This document shows positions 9,587 through 17,014 of a stretch of DNA of 64,000 nt, in pieces. The first letter of the stretch is position 1; every line of letters begins with the position of its first letter. Origin of the DNA: Halobellus sp. Atlit-31R (GTDB lineage: Archaea; Halobacteriota; Halobacteria; Halobacteriales; Haloferacaceae); NCBI GenBank assembly GCA_003665935.1, contig QPLR01000006.1:1-64000 (forward strand). Reading direction: 5' to 3'. The notes under the pieces were generated by a model, which worked only from the letters and a program-made list of their open reading frames with translations, was not told the DNA's origin and did not search any database. Both the position numbers and the translations under genes were made by a program.

Positions 9587-10213
9587 ATGAGTTCACAGAC
9601 TCCCGGTAACGCCATCCGCCGGAGAGAGGGTGGATCTGCGGGGAGTCCCGCAGCGGAACGCCCCGACGCTCCGGGGCCGCTCCGACTGCTCGTCATCAGC
9701 GAGAACCAACGAGTGTGGGCCCACTGTCGACTGTGGCTCGACGACACTTACGATATTCAGGAGGTCCACCCCCGCGAAGTCCACGACAGGACAGCGTGTA
9801 ACCGGGACACGATCGCTGCGATCGTCGACGAAACGGCGTTGGATGACGACGGTCGCACCGTCCGCCGTATCGAGCAACTCCGGGCGAACTGCCGGACGAT
9901 CCTGCTCGCCGACAGTGACGATCAGCGGTGCCGCGCCGACGACTGTCTGGACACACCGATCACTCGCGGACCACTGCTTTCCGCCGTCGAGCGCGCGCGG
10001 CGCATCGCTGCGTACGACGAGAGTATAAAAGAACTGCTGGCGTTGACCACACGTCACCGGCGTCTCCGCGAGGACCCGGACGCGGAGCGACCCGAAACCC
10101 GCCGGGAGCGCGTTCGTGTCGCGATGCGGATCGAACAGCTCCACGAGCGGATCGACGGCTCGTTGAGCGATGTCGAGTCTCGGTATCCGGAGTTCGTCGG
10201 AGACTCCCGGTGA
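9587..10213 (+). CDS. Degenerate receiver plus HalX domain protein
   Basis: A 208-residue protein, ATG at 9587; the frame is open further upstream but that part is not protein-like. Residues about 30-140 follow a receiver fold: LRLLVISENQ as strand 1, AAIVDETAL as strand 3, RTILLADSDD as strand 4. The usual acidic pair after strand 1 is missing and the strand-5 Lys is replaced (ITRGP), while an Asp remains at the phosphoacceptor-like position. The C-terminal segment (IAAYDESIKELLALTTRH onward) matches the HalX helical domain. There is no DNA-binding domain, so it may be a phosphorylation-independent partner of the 6754 regulator. Its position right after that regulator supports a shared circuit. 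Confidence 0.7.
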   Translation: MSSQTPGNAIRRREGGSAGSPAAERPDAPGPLRLLVISENQRVWAHCRLWLDDTYDIQEVHPREVHDRTACNRDTIAAIVDETALDDDGRTVRRIEQLRANCRTILLADSDDQRCRADDCLDTPITRGPLLSAVERARRIAAYDESIKELLALTTRHRRLREDPDAERPETRRERVRVAMRIEQLHERIDGSLSDVESRYPEFVGDSR

Positions 10214-10229
10214 CTGTCTCAGACCACCG

Positions 10230-10325
10230 ATGAGTAACGTATCGACGACTCACTTCGTTCTCCTCGCGGTGTATACCGGCACCGTCCTCTTCGCGACTGG
10301 ATTACTCCTGTTGCCGTTGCTGTAG
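10230..10325 (+). CDS. 31-residue single-span membrane peptide
   Basis: The small ORF starts 17 bp after the HalX gene. It encodes a short polar N-terminus followed by a continuous hydrophobic helix (FVLLAVYTGTVLFATGLLLL, about residues 9-28) and ends PLL-stop. I recognise no family. Tiny one-helix proteins are common in haloarchaeal operons, and the close spacing suggests co-transcription, but the ORF could be chance. Confidence 0.4.
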   Translation: MSNVSTTHFVLLAVYTGTVLFATGLLLLPLL

Positions 10326-10354
10326 TCCGGCCGGAGCGGGAATCCACGGAGCAC

Positions 10355-10490
10355 GTAGTGCTTCGTTCCTCGAAGTACTATGCCGAATGAGGTCTGAATG
10401 GAGGGTGTCGGTGAGTACCTCGCTGTATCGGTATCGATCGGCGATTCCCGGTACACATAGGTGTAATGGCTAACACTAACACACGCGTGT
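10355..10490. promoter_or_regulatory. Cluster of short inverted repeats before the HalOD1 gene
   Basis: This gap holds a stem-loop around 10355-10380 (TAGTGCTTCG ... CGAAGTACTA), TACAC (10452-10456) / GTGTA (10461-10465), and the palindrome ACACGCGTGT (10481-10490) ending 7 bp before the ATG. The first may act as a transcript end for the upstream block and the last two as operator sites; these roles are inferred. Confidence 0.35.
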
Positions 10491-10497
10491 AAGAGCT

Positions 10498-10821
10498 ATG
10501 GCGGATCGCTCAGTGAGCTGGGAACCGGTGCCGGCGGGGTTGAGTACGGACTCTCTAGTCGTCAGAGAGTTTGACAGACCTACTGTCATCTCAAACGCAG
10601 TTATGATGACGATTATGGAAGCTGTGGACAGATGGCCAACCCTGAGCGATTCTCCGCCAGTCGTTGATTACGTTGATGTGGACCAACTCGATGGCCTGTT
10701 CAAAACTCGCGCAGTCGATGATACCGGTCACATCCCGTCTGTGGAGTTTCGATTTCAGGGAGCGCTGGTAACAGTGCTCTATGCATCAACGGTGCGTGTG
10801 ATCATCGAACGCGACACCTGA
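10498..10821 (+). CDS. HalOD1 output-domain protein
   Basis: A 107-residue protein that fits the HalOD1 domain seen downstream of haloarchaeal signalling proteins. A helix (SNAVMMTIMEAVDRW) is followed by the DYVDVDQLDGLF segment and paired strands VEFRFQGALVTVLY and VRVIIERD. HalOD1 proteins are proposed output modules of two-component systems; the biochemical activity is unknown. It comes after the kinase, regulator and HalX genes, consistent with one signalling locus. Just upstream are the palindromes ACACGCGTGT (10481-10490) and TACAC/GTGTA (10452-10465). Confidence 0.8.
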   Translation: MADRSVSWEPVPAGLSTDSLVVREFDRPTVISNAVMMTIMEAVDRWPTLSDSPPVVDYVDVDQLDGLFKTRAVDDTGHIPSVEFRFQGALVTVLYASTVRVIIERDT

Positions 10822-10865
10822 GCTGAAACAGGAAGGAAGGAAAGAAGCGAAAGACGGAATGTACG

Positions 10866-11010
10866 CATCGTGGTCACGATGTCGAACAACTCGGTCGGGC
10901 CTGCATCACGCGACGGAGCGACTCCGCGCAGGAGGAAACCGTGTTCCTCCGCGTCGTCGCTCCTTGCTCGTCGGGCCCAAGTTGATGTCTGTCGAGCCTA
11001 AACGGACATC
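10866..11010. promoter_or_regulatory. Hairpin-rich leader of the nuclease-like gene
   Basis: Three separate inverted repeats fill this gap. CATCGTG (10866-10872) / CACGATG (10875-10881) is perfect. A long interrupted stem joins GGAGCGAC (10915-10922) with GTCGCTCC (10956-10963), and inside it GGAGGAA (10931-10937) pairs with TTCCTCC (10944-10950) around a 6-nt loop. Last, GATGTC (10984-10989) pairs with GACATC (11005-11010), ending 2 nt before the ATG at 11013. It could be a structured RNA leader, a small RNA or protein-binding sites. Confidence 0.5.
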
Positions 11011-11012
11011 AG

Positions 11013-12260
11013 ATGGCAGCCACCCTCACCGAGCCCACTGTTCTCGCTGCCGCGAAAGACACACTCTACCCTGACCTCGACGCGGGCGCTGACCAGTATG
11101 CTGTCACGGAAACACAGTTCACGACCACCTCGTGGGGCGGGTGGGAGATTCCCGACGACGTGCGGCGTCGCCTCGCACCGTACAACACGATTCGACTCAC
11201 CGGCGGTGAGCCGGATCTCCTCGGCGTCGGGATGCCCGCGCTGGAAGTTCTGAACGCCGACGCGGCGACGACACCCGTCGCCGTCGTCGAGGCGAAGGGG
11301 CACAACACCGACCCGAGCGCCGCCGACGTGCGCACGGGCATCAATCAGGCGCACGGGCACCTATCCGACGTCAACATCGGGTACGTCGCCGCGCCCGTTC
11401 AGAGCATCACTGATCAGGCTCGTGCGCTCGCACGCGATCTCAACATCGGCATCGTCGGCGTCGAGAGTCCGCACGACGCCACGCTCGTCGAACCGGCTCG
11501 CGTCACCGGGGCCGGAGACTTCTCCACCACGATCGACGCCTTCCGGTTTCAGGCCACGACGCACCGGCTCACCGAGGGGAGCTTCCCGGTGAATCACCCG
11601 AAGAACTACCTCGGCTACGCGCTCGCGCTCGCTGCAGAGGGAGAGACGGCGGAGATCTACGCCGAGCACGTGATCGGGAGCGTCTCGGGCGGCCGCCGCG
11701 GAGCCATTCTGCTCGGCCTGGTCGACGATCGGCCCACCGGAGAGCGGCTCACGAACCTCGGGGCAGAGGTCGTCCGCTTCGCCCGAGCCCGACACGGGAG
11801 CGTCACTGCCGCGCTTCAGAAGTTCACCTCCTGGAAAGGTCGATCCACACGGTATACCGAGCTCGCCCCGCGCTGGGCGCAACTCGCCCGCTCGGTCGCC
11901 GTCCAGTACGAGCCCACCCAACTCATCGTCGACGCGCTCGAACGCCTCCACCGGCGGGGCGTCGACCACGCGACTATCGACGCCGTCGCCCGCGAAGCCT
12001 GCCGCCTCAATCGACCACTCGCCGTGGAAGTGTTCTTCACCCAGTCCCGGCGCGAAGACGTCCTTACCGCCGACGGCGACATCGACGACTCGGTGCTCCC
12101 CGACCCGAGCGTGTATAAATCGGGGATCCACTTCCAGTACAAGTACCACCTCTATCACGTCGGCTTGCTTACCCACGGCGGAACAGATCGTAAGGACGAC
12201 GTCCTCACCGACACGTGGGCACTGGAACACCCTGTCGCACGTGATACGGCTCCACACTAG
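11013..12260 (+). CDS. PD-(D/E)XK nuclease-like protein of unknown function
   Basis: A 415-residue protein. Near residues 62-96 it shows the spaced signature GGEPDLLGVG ... VAVVEAKG, that is D68 then E93-x-K95, which fits the PD-(D/E)XK nuclease core as in restriction and repair nucleases. The remaining 320 residues, including an alanine-rich middle and a C-terminal YKSGIHFQYKYHLYHVG block, match nothing I recognise. No signal peptide or membrane span is visible. No methyltransferase, helicase or other defence gene is adjacent; the neighbours are HalOD1 and the convergent thi operon. Catalytic activity is inferred from the motif alone. It could be a stand-alone restriction-type enzyme or an inactive relative. 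Confidence 0.6.
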   Translation: MAATLTEPTVLAAAKDTLYPDLDAGADQYAVTETQFTTTSWGGWEIPDDVRRRLAPYNTIRLTGGEPDLLGVGMPALEVLNADAATTPVAVVEAKGHNTDPSAADVRTGINQAHGHLSDVNIGYVAAPVQSITDQARALARDLNIGIVGVESPHDATLVEPARVTGAGDFSTTIDAFRFQATTHRLTEGSFPVNHPKNYLGYALALAAEGETAEIYAEHVIGSVSGGRRGAILLGLVDDRPTGERLTNLGAEVVRFARARHGSVTAALQKFTSWKGRSTRYTELAPRWAQLARSVAVQYEPTQLIVDALERLHRRGVDHATIDAVAREACRLNRPLAVEVFFTQSRREDVLTADGDIDDSVLPDPSVYKSGIHFQYKYHLYHVGLLTHGGTDRKDDVLTDTWALEHPVARDTAPH

Positions 12261-12366
12261 TGCTCGCACTCGATGTCGACTGCCGAACCGGGAACGTCGG
12301 GAGGAAACTCCAGCGCCACCGTGCGATCACGGCAGAGTACGAGACGACTCCGTAAGGCTCTCTTTG

Positions 12367-13194
12367 TTATCGCCGGGGCTCGTTCCACGCGAGATGGTTG
12401 ACGCTGCCGCGTTCTCCGACACGTGCGGGTTCACGGAGGCCTGCTCGGACGAACTCGACCCCCCGCTCCACGGCGGCCGACAGCGACGCCCCTCTCGCGA
12501 GTTCGGCAGTGATCGCGCTCGAGAGCGTACACCCGGAGCCGTGCGTCGCATCGGTGGCGATACGTTCGGCATCGAACGCCGTCGGGCCGCGCTCCCCATC
12601 GGTGACGAGTACGTCCCTGACGGTGGCGGAGTCGCCGTCGATGTGGCCGCCCTTGAACAGCACCGCATCGGCACCCCAGTCGAAAAAGCGGTCGGCAGCG
12701 CGTTCGCGCGCGGCCGCCGAGTCCGGACGCTCACCAACGAGTTCGCTCGTCTCGTCCGCGTTCGGAGTCACGAGCGTCGCCTCGGTGAACAGGTCGCGGT
12801 AGGCGTCGACCGCCTCGGCCTCGAGCAGTCGGTCGCCGCTGGTCGCGACGATCACTGGGTCGACGACGACCGGGCCGTCGAACGAGCGGAGGCAGTCGTG
12901 AACTGTCCGAACGGCCTCTGTCGTGGCGAGCATCCCGGTCTTCACCGCGCCGACGTCCACGTCATCGACAACCGCCTCGTACTGTGCCCGCACCTCGTCT
13001 GTGGGGAGGACGTGCGTCGAGCGGACACCGGTGGTGTTCTGTGCGGTCGTCGCGACGACGACGGAGCCACCGTACACGCCGAGTTGGGCCATCGTCTTGA
13101 GGTCGGCTTGGACGCCGGCGCCGCCGCCGGAGTCGCTGGAGGCGATCGTCAGCCCGTACGGGATCTCACGCGACACGGGATCGACGCCTGTCAT
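12367..13194 (-). CDS. thiD: Hydroxymethylpyrimidine/phosphomethylpyrimidine kinase ThiD
   Basis: A 275-residue ribokinase-fold enzyme that phosphorylates HMP and HMP-P in thiamine synthesis. Visible are the N-terminal GLTIASSDSGGGAGVQADLK, the substrate-loop region AVKTGMLAT, VVVDPVIVATSGDRLL, and the anion-hole motif DATHGSGCTLSSAI near the C-terminus. The chain ends soon after, so the ThiN extension found in many archaeal ThiD proteins is absent. It is the last gene of the thiE-thiM-SDR-thiD operon; its ATG overlaps the SDR stop by 4 nt. Confidence 0.95.
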   Translation of the reverse strand: MTGVDPVSREIPYGLTIASSDSGGGAGVQADLKTMAQLGVYGGSVVVATTAQNTTGVRSTHVLPTDEVRAQYEAVVDDVDVGAVKTGMLATTEAVRTVHDCLRSFDGPVVVDPVIVATSGDRLLEAEAVDAYRDLFTEATLVTPNADETSELVGERPDSAAARERAADRFFDWGADAVLFKGGHIDGDSATVRDVLVTDGERGPTAFDAERIATDATHGSGCTLSSAITAELARGASLSAAVERGVEFVRAGLREPARVGERGSVNHLAWNEPRR

Positions 13195-13925
13195 CGGAAG
13201 TGCATCCCCCCGTTGACGCTGTGGACCTCGCCGTGGGTGAACTCACTACCGACGAGATACGCAACAGAGCGGGCCACTTCGCCAGGCGAACAACTGTACT
13301 CCGGCAGGTGAGTATCGACGTTCTCGTGCCCTAAGAACTCCGTCGACTCGAGATGCTCGACGATGGTGTCGTTCATCGCCGTGTCGACGGGGCCGGGAGC
13401 GAGTGCGTTCACACGGACGCCGTCGGGACCCACCTCGCGTGCGAGCGCCCGAACGAGGCCGTGCAACCCCGCTTTGCTTGCCGCGTAACTGGTGTCGACC
13501 GTGCCGGCGGTTCCGCCGACGCTTGACAGCACCACCAGCGATCCGGCCGATTCGCGCAGTGCCGGAAGGAACGCGCGAGCCACGCGGGCGGTGCCAGTGA
13601 GGTTCGTCTCGAGAACGCGACCGAACTGCTCGTCGGTCGACTCCTCGAGCAACGCGGGTTCGGCGATGCCAACCGTGTGTACCACGGCGTCGACGCTGTC
13701 AAGCGCTGCCTCGGCCTTCTCGGCGAACTGAGCGACGGAGTCCGGGTCGGTCACGTCCAACTCCACTGCGACGGTTTGCCCCTCCGACGAGTCGGTCGCG
13801 TCGACGAGCGAAGCGGCGCCATCGGCGTCCTCGTGATACGAACACACCACGTCGGCACCGTCGTACTGTCGGACAACCGCCCGGCCGATGCCTCCGGTCC
13901 CACCAGTCACAACGACGCCCATCAC
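13191..13925 (-). CDS. Short-chain dehydrogenase/reductase inside the thiamine operon
   Basis: A 244-residue classical SDR. The nucleotide-binding TGGTGGIGRA lies at residues 8-17, a catalytic Ser in VVLSSVGG, YAASK as the Tyr-x-x-x-Lys pair, and a C-terminal VNGGMHF. It resembles FabG-type reductases. It is held between thiM and thiD by 4-nt overlaps on both sides, so it is made with the thiamine enzymes. No standard thiamine step needs an SDR, so a role in precursor salvage or repair is only a guess; a fatty-acid or sugar reductase captured by the operon is the alternative. Confidence 0.88.
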   Translation of the reverse strand: MMGVVVTGGTGGIGRAVVRQYDGADVVCSYHEDADGAASLVDATDSSEGQTVAVELDVTDPDSVAQFAEKAEAALDSVDAVVHTVGIAEPALLEESTDEQFGRVLETNLTGTARVARAFLPALRESAGSLVVLSSVGGTAGTVDTSYAASKAGLHGLVRALAREVGPDGVRVNALAPGPVDTAMNDTIVEHLESTEFLGHENVDTHLPEYSCSPGEVARSVAYLVGSEFTHGEVHSVNGGMHFR

Positions 13926-14785
13926 GCCATCACCTCGTGAATGCGTTCGGCGGGATCGGCCGTCGGGTCGTGGCCGGCGACGGCGTCGAGGAACGTCGTC
14001 AGGTAGCTCGCGGGCCCGTGGTACTCGCCGAACTCTCCGGCCGCGGCTGCCTCACCCGCAAGCCCGTACGCTAGCGTGCCAGCGAGCGACGCCTCCAGCG
14101 GGTCGTCGATGGCAGCCGCGAACGTCGCGAGCGTGACGCCCAACATACAGCCTGTGCCCACGACTCGTCCCATCAGCGGGTCACCCGACCGGACCTCGAA
14201 CGCCCGTTCGCCAGTTGCGACCACGTCCGTCTCGCCGCTGGCGACGACGACCCCACCAGTCCAACGAGCGCAGGCGACAGCCGTCTCGGCGATGTCGGCG
14301 TGTTCGCCGACCGACTCGACACCCCGAACCTCGGCGTCCTCGCCCACGAGCGCGGCGACCTCGCCGTAGTTACCACTGACGATCGCCGGGTTCAGGTCCG
14401 TCACGAGTCGCTCTGCGACGCGCGACCGCGTCGGGGTCGCTCCGGCACCGACGGGGTCGACTACGGTGGGGACGCCGTGGTCGATGGCCGCCTCTCCGGC
14501 GGTTATCATCGCCGCCTCGCCCGCCTCGCTCACAGTGCCCATATTGAGCAACAGCCCTTGTGCGCCCGCGATCATATCGGCGAGCTCGCGGTCGTCGTCT
14601 GACATCACCGGCAGTCCTCCCCAGTGGAGCGTGACGTTCGCCACGTCGTTCACTGTCACCTCGTTCGTGAGTGCGTTCACCAGCGGCGTCGTCTCCTGCA
14701 CCGCAGCGCGTGCCCTGTCGAGGTTGACCGTAGCCGGGTCGACCGAGCCCGAATCGGATGCCGCTCGGGACTCGTCGTCGGTCAT
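13922..14785 (-). CDS. thiM: Hydroxyethylthiazole kinase ThiM
   Basis: A 287-residue kinase that phosphorylates 4-methyl-5-hydroxyethylthiazole for salvage. Motifs include LVNALTNEVTVNDVANVTL near the N-terminus, the GLLLNMGT segment, VVDPVGAGATPTR, and the GTGCMLGVTLATF anion-hole motif with its catalytic Cys near residue 215. Length is slightly above the usual 260-270 because of an acidic N-terminal extension. It follows thiE with a 4-nt overlap. With ThiE and ThiD this makes a salvage and joining route; no thiC or thi4 is present here. Confidence 0.95.
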   Translation of the reverse strand: MTDDESRAASDSGSVDPATVNLDRARAAVQETTPLVNALTNEVTVNDVANVTLHWGGLPVMSDDDRELADMIAGAQGLLLNMGTVSEAGEAAMITAGEAAIDHGVPTVVDPVGAGATPTRSRVAERLVTDLNPAIVSGNYGEVAALVGEDAEVRGVESVGEHADIAETAVACARWTGGVVVASGETDVVATGERAFEVRSGDPLMGRVVGTGCMLGVTLATFAAAIDDPLEASLAGTLAYGLAGEAAAAGEFGEYHGPASYLTTFLDAVAGHDPTADPAERIHEVMA

Positions 14786-15432
14786 TGTGAGGCGACCTCG
14801 TGTTCTGCCTCGACCGCTTCACACAGTTTTCGGGTCGCCGCTGCGGGGTCGTCAGCCTCGGTGATCGCCGTCACGGCCGCGACGCCGTCGGCACCGGCTG
14901 CGGCGACGCGCCCGGCGTTTTCGGTCGTGATCCCACCGATGGCGACAACCGGGATCGACACTGCGTCTACGACGGCAGCGACGGTGTCGATGCCGATCTC
15001 CGATTCCGACTCGCGCGTGTTCTTGGTTCCAGTGGCGAACACAGCACCGACGCCGAGATAGTCGGCACCGGCCGTCTCTGCCATCCGGGCAGCTTCCGGG
15101 CCCGACACGGACCGACCGACGATCGTGTCCGCTCCGAGCTGCTCACGGGCAACCTCGACCGGGAGGTCGTCGTCACCGAGATGAACGCCGTCGGCGCCGA
15201 GTGCGACGGCCAGATCGACGCGGTCGTTGATTATCAGCGGGACGTCAGCCTCTCGTGTCAGCTCGCGGAGTTCCTGTCCTAACTCGTAGCGGTCGATCGC
15301 ACTCGCGTGTTTCTCACGCAGTTGGACGGCGTCAACCCCACCTGCGATCGCCTTGCGGACGACGGTAGCCGTCCCCCGTCCAATGGTTCGGTCCGCCTGA
15401 GACACCAGATACACCGATAGTGTTCGATCCAC
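14782..15432 (-). CDS. thiE: Thiamine-phosphate synthase ThiE
   Basis: A 216-residue TIM-barrel enzyme joining HMP-PP and thiazole phosphate. Recognisable segments are AVQLREKHAS (pyrophosphate site), PLIINDRVDLAVALGADGVHLG, GRSVSGPEAARMAE, ADYLGVGAVFATGTK and the C-terminal VVAIGGITTENAGRV. It is the first gene of the operon. An AT-rich stretch with TAATATTA (15461-15468) about 30-35 nt before the start is the likely promoter element. I see no TPP riboswitch in the leader, which is short, so regulation is probably by a protein such as the archaeal ThiR; its site is not identified. Confidence 0.94.
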   Translation of the reverse strand: MDRTLSVYLVSQADRTIGRGTATVVRKAIAGGVDAVQLREKHASAIDRYELGQELRELTREADVPLIINDRVDLAVALGADGVHLGDDDLPVEVAREQLGADTIVGRSVSGPEAARMAETAGADYLGVGAVFATGTKNTRESESEIGIDTVAAVVDAVSIPVVAIGGITTENAGRVAAAGADGVAAVTAITEADDPAAATRKLCEAVEAEHEVASQ

Positions 15433-15592
15433 GTGTAGTTGGTACTGTGTACTACTGAGTAATATTAGTGTTGAATAACGCGGTTGGACCCTGATGCGGC
15501 ACTCGCCAAAGTAAGCCAGATAGTATCTTTAAAATGAAATGTCGGTCTGAGAAGAGTATCTGTATTTATGAACGCTCTACAGTCACAGTACT

Positions 15593-16014
15593 ATGGACGG
15601 ATCGGATCAAGCAGAAGAAGACACAGACACCGCGTTGCTCCGAGATACCAGGGTGGCTGAGAAGGTGGGATTTTTTGTATGCAGTGCGACAGATATTTTC
15701 ACTCATATTAGGCCCGATGGATCGATGGCGTACGTCACGGATACCGAAGAGATGCTGGGTCGCCCCAGGCGAGAGTTCGTTGAGAGCTCACTATCGGAGT
15801 TTATCCATCCGCAACACAAAGAGCGGGTGAGGGAGTGTTTCGATTCGGCATTAACTGGAGGGGGCCGGGCACAGTCGAGCTTCAGTTTCGACACGGTGGT
15901 GGCTACTGGATCTGGATTGAGAGCAGCGCGTCTCCAATTCCACCGGAGTCAGACATCGGAGGGGTTGTGACGGTGACTCGGGACGTCACAGAACGCAAAC
16001 AACGGCTGTGTTGA
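15593..16014 (+). pseudogene. Frameshifted, truncated PAS-domain sensor
   Basis: From the ATG at 15593 the frame encodes a normal PAS start (FTHIRPDGSMAYVTDTEEMLG ... SEFIHPQHKERV) to about 15880. There the protein-like reading moves to another frame, giving VELQFRHGGGYWIWIESS and the PAC end VTVTRDVTERKQR before a TGA at 16012-16014. Without the shift the first frame ends at 15970 with unrelated residues. No kinase or output domain follows, so the gene is both frameshifted and cut at its 3' side. The cut coincides with TGTGTTGAAAAGC, a sequence I associate with ends of some haloarchaeal insertion sequences. Confidence 0.65.
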
Positions 16015-16666
16015 AAAGCTAGACGGCGACCGGACCGGTCACTAGTCGACATCCTCCCCGCGCAAACGCAAAGGAATGCAAGACGCCGTGCAGTCGGCTG
16101 AGCAATCAGTTGCACTCGCTACGATAGAACTGCGACCAAGTAGCGTCGGCAGATATCGACGCATTTCTCGGCCGCCGCTGGCCGGAGACAGGTCGCTACT
16201 GGCTCTCACTCGACATCGTGTCGGCTGCTGTTGCGCCCTCGATTGGAACCCACGTGTCACACTCAGTCGGATTCCGTCCTTGGTCCCACTCGATGCCCTT
16301 ACATATTGGTAATCTGACCGCCAGCACACTCGGCCATCGCTCCGCCGGCAACGTATAAAAAGGGACGCCCCGCCGTCGAGTCCGGTGGCTCGGAGACCGC
16401 GACAGATAGCTCCAGGCGCTGTGACTCGACCGCACGACGGCGTGCGATCGGATGTGCAATCAGCTGCAAACGCTTCTATACCATCTCTGGCTCGAGGATC
16501 GGATTCTAAATTTGTCAGTTGCGTTGGTATATATTCAAATATGAATTTGTTTATGATGATTTAGCGTTGCCCCGAGTGAACTACCGTTTGAAAGCCTATA
16601 AGCAGCTATTTACAAATCAAACCTGGATTACACTATACATAAAATATATTATTTTATTAAAGTAAT

Positions 16667-16807
16667 ATGAAACAGATGAATAGCAGCTTGGAAACTATTT
16701 CGGGCGCCGAAGGAGGGACCCGAGAGAGTGATACAGATCGCTCGCCCACGGACGGGGACCGACTCGTTCGGACGCGTCTGTCCGAGTTGCAGGCCTACCC
16801 GACGTAG
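16667..16807 (+). CDS. 46-residue orphan ORF, possible truncated N-terminus
   Basis: The ATG at 16667 follows an AT-rich, promoter-like stretch. The product is polar and acidic to basic in a haloarchaeal style (TRESDTDRSPTDGDRLVRTR, then LSELQAYPT) and ends at TAG 16805-16807. I recognise no family. It may be the surviving N-terminus of a larger gene whose remainder was lost, because coding character stops abruptly at the TAG and a perfect hairpin follows 9 bp later. Confidence 0.3.
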   Translation: MKQMNSSLETISGAEGGTRESDTDRSPTDGDRLVRTRLSELQAYPT

Positions 16808-16816
16808 CAGGCGCCA

Positions 16817-16840
16817 CATTACAGTTTTACTTCTGTAATG
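16817..16840. repeat. Perfect inverted repeat CATTACAG / CTGTAATG
   Basis: Two 8-bp arms (16817-16824 and 16833-16840) around an 8-nt T-rich spacer. It may be a transcript-ending hairpin after the 46-codon ORF or a dimeric regulator site. There is no U-tract after it, so a classical terminator is unlikely. Confidence 0.5.
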
Positions 16841-17014
16841 GAAATCGCACGTGGATGAGTTTCGAGGCTACGGGGATGTGTTTTCAGCGCTTCTGAAAGG
16901 TGCTACCACGAGAACATCCGACGTTCGTATACCCAAATCCTCCGAGAGGTGCAGATCGCAACAATCGAGCAGTCATTGCCGCGCAGTTACCGGTTCAGCC
17001 AGGCCGAATTCACC

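Larger units (their letters stand above)
16015..17014. other. Gene-poor 1-kb region with insertion-sequence-like debris and AT-rich DNA
   Basis: No convincing full gene is present. Near 16030-16070 CTAGTCGACATCCTCCCCGC resembles the outer end of IS200/IS605-type elements, but no transposase is left. From 16500 to 16670 the DNA becomes AT-rich. A 46-codon ORF (16667-16807) and a perfect inverted repeat (16817-16840) follow. The region looks like an insertion and decay hotspot. Confidence 0.45.

Noticed and set aside
12241-13311. Long plus-strand ORF of 356 codons opposite thiD
   Set aside because: It lies antisense to thiD, is rich in Arg and Val-Asp shadow patterns and has no family features.
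15433-15480. TPP riboswitch in front of thiE
   Set aside because: The leader is too short and none of the conserved TPP-riboswitch segments is visible.
16042-16459. Minus-strand ORFs as a transposase remnant
   Set aside because: I could not match the translated segments to any transposase motif; only the end-like nucleotide string is suggestive.
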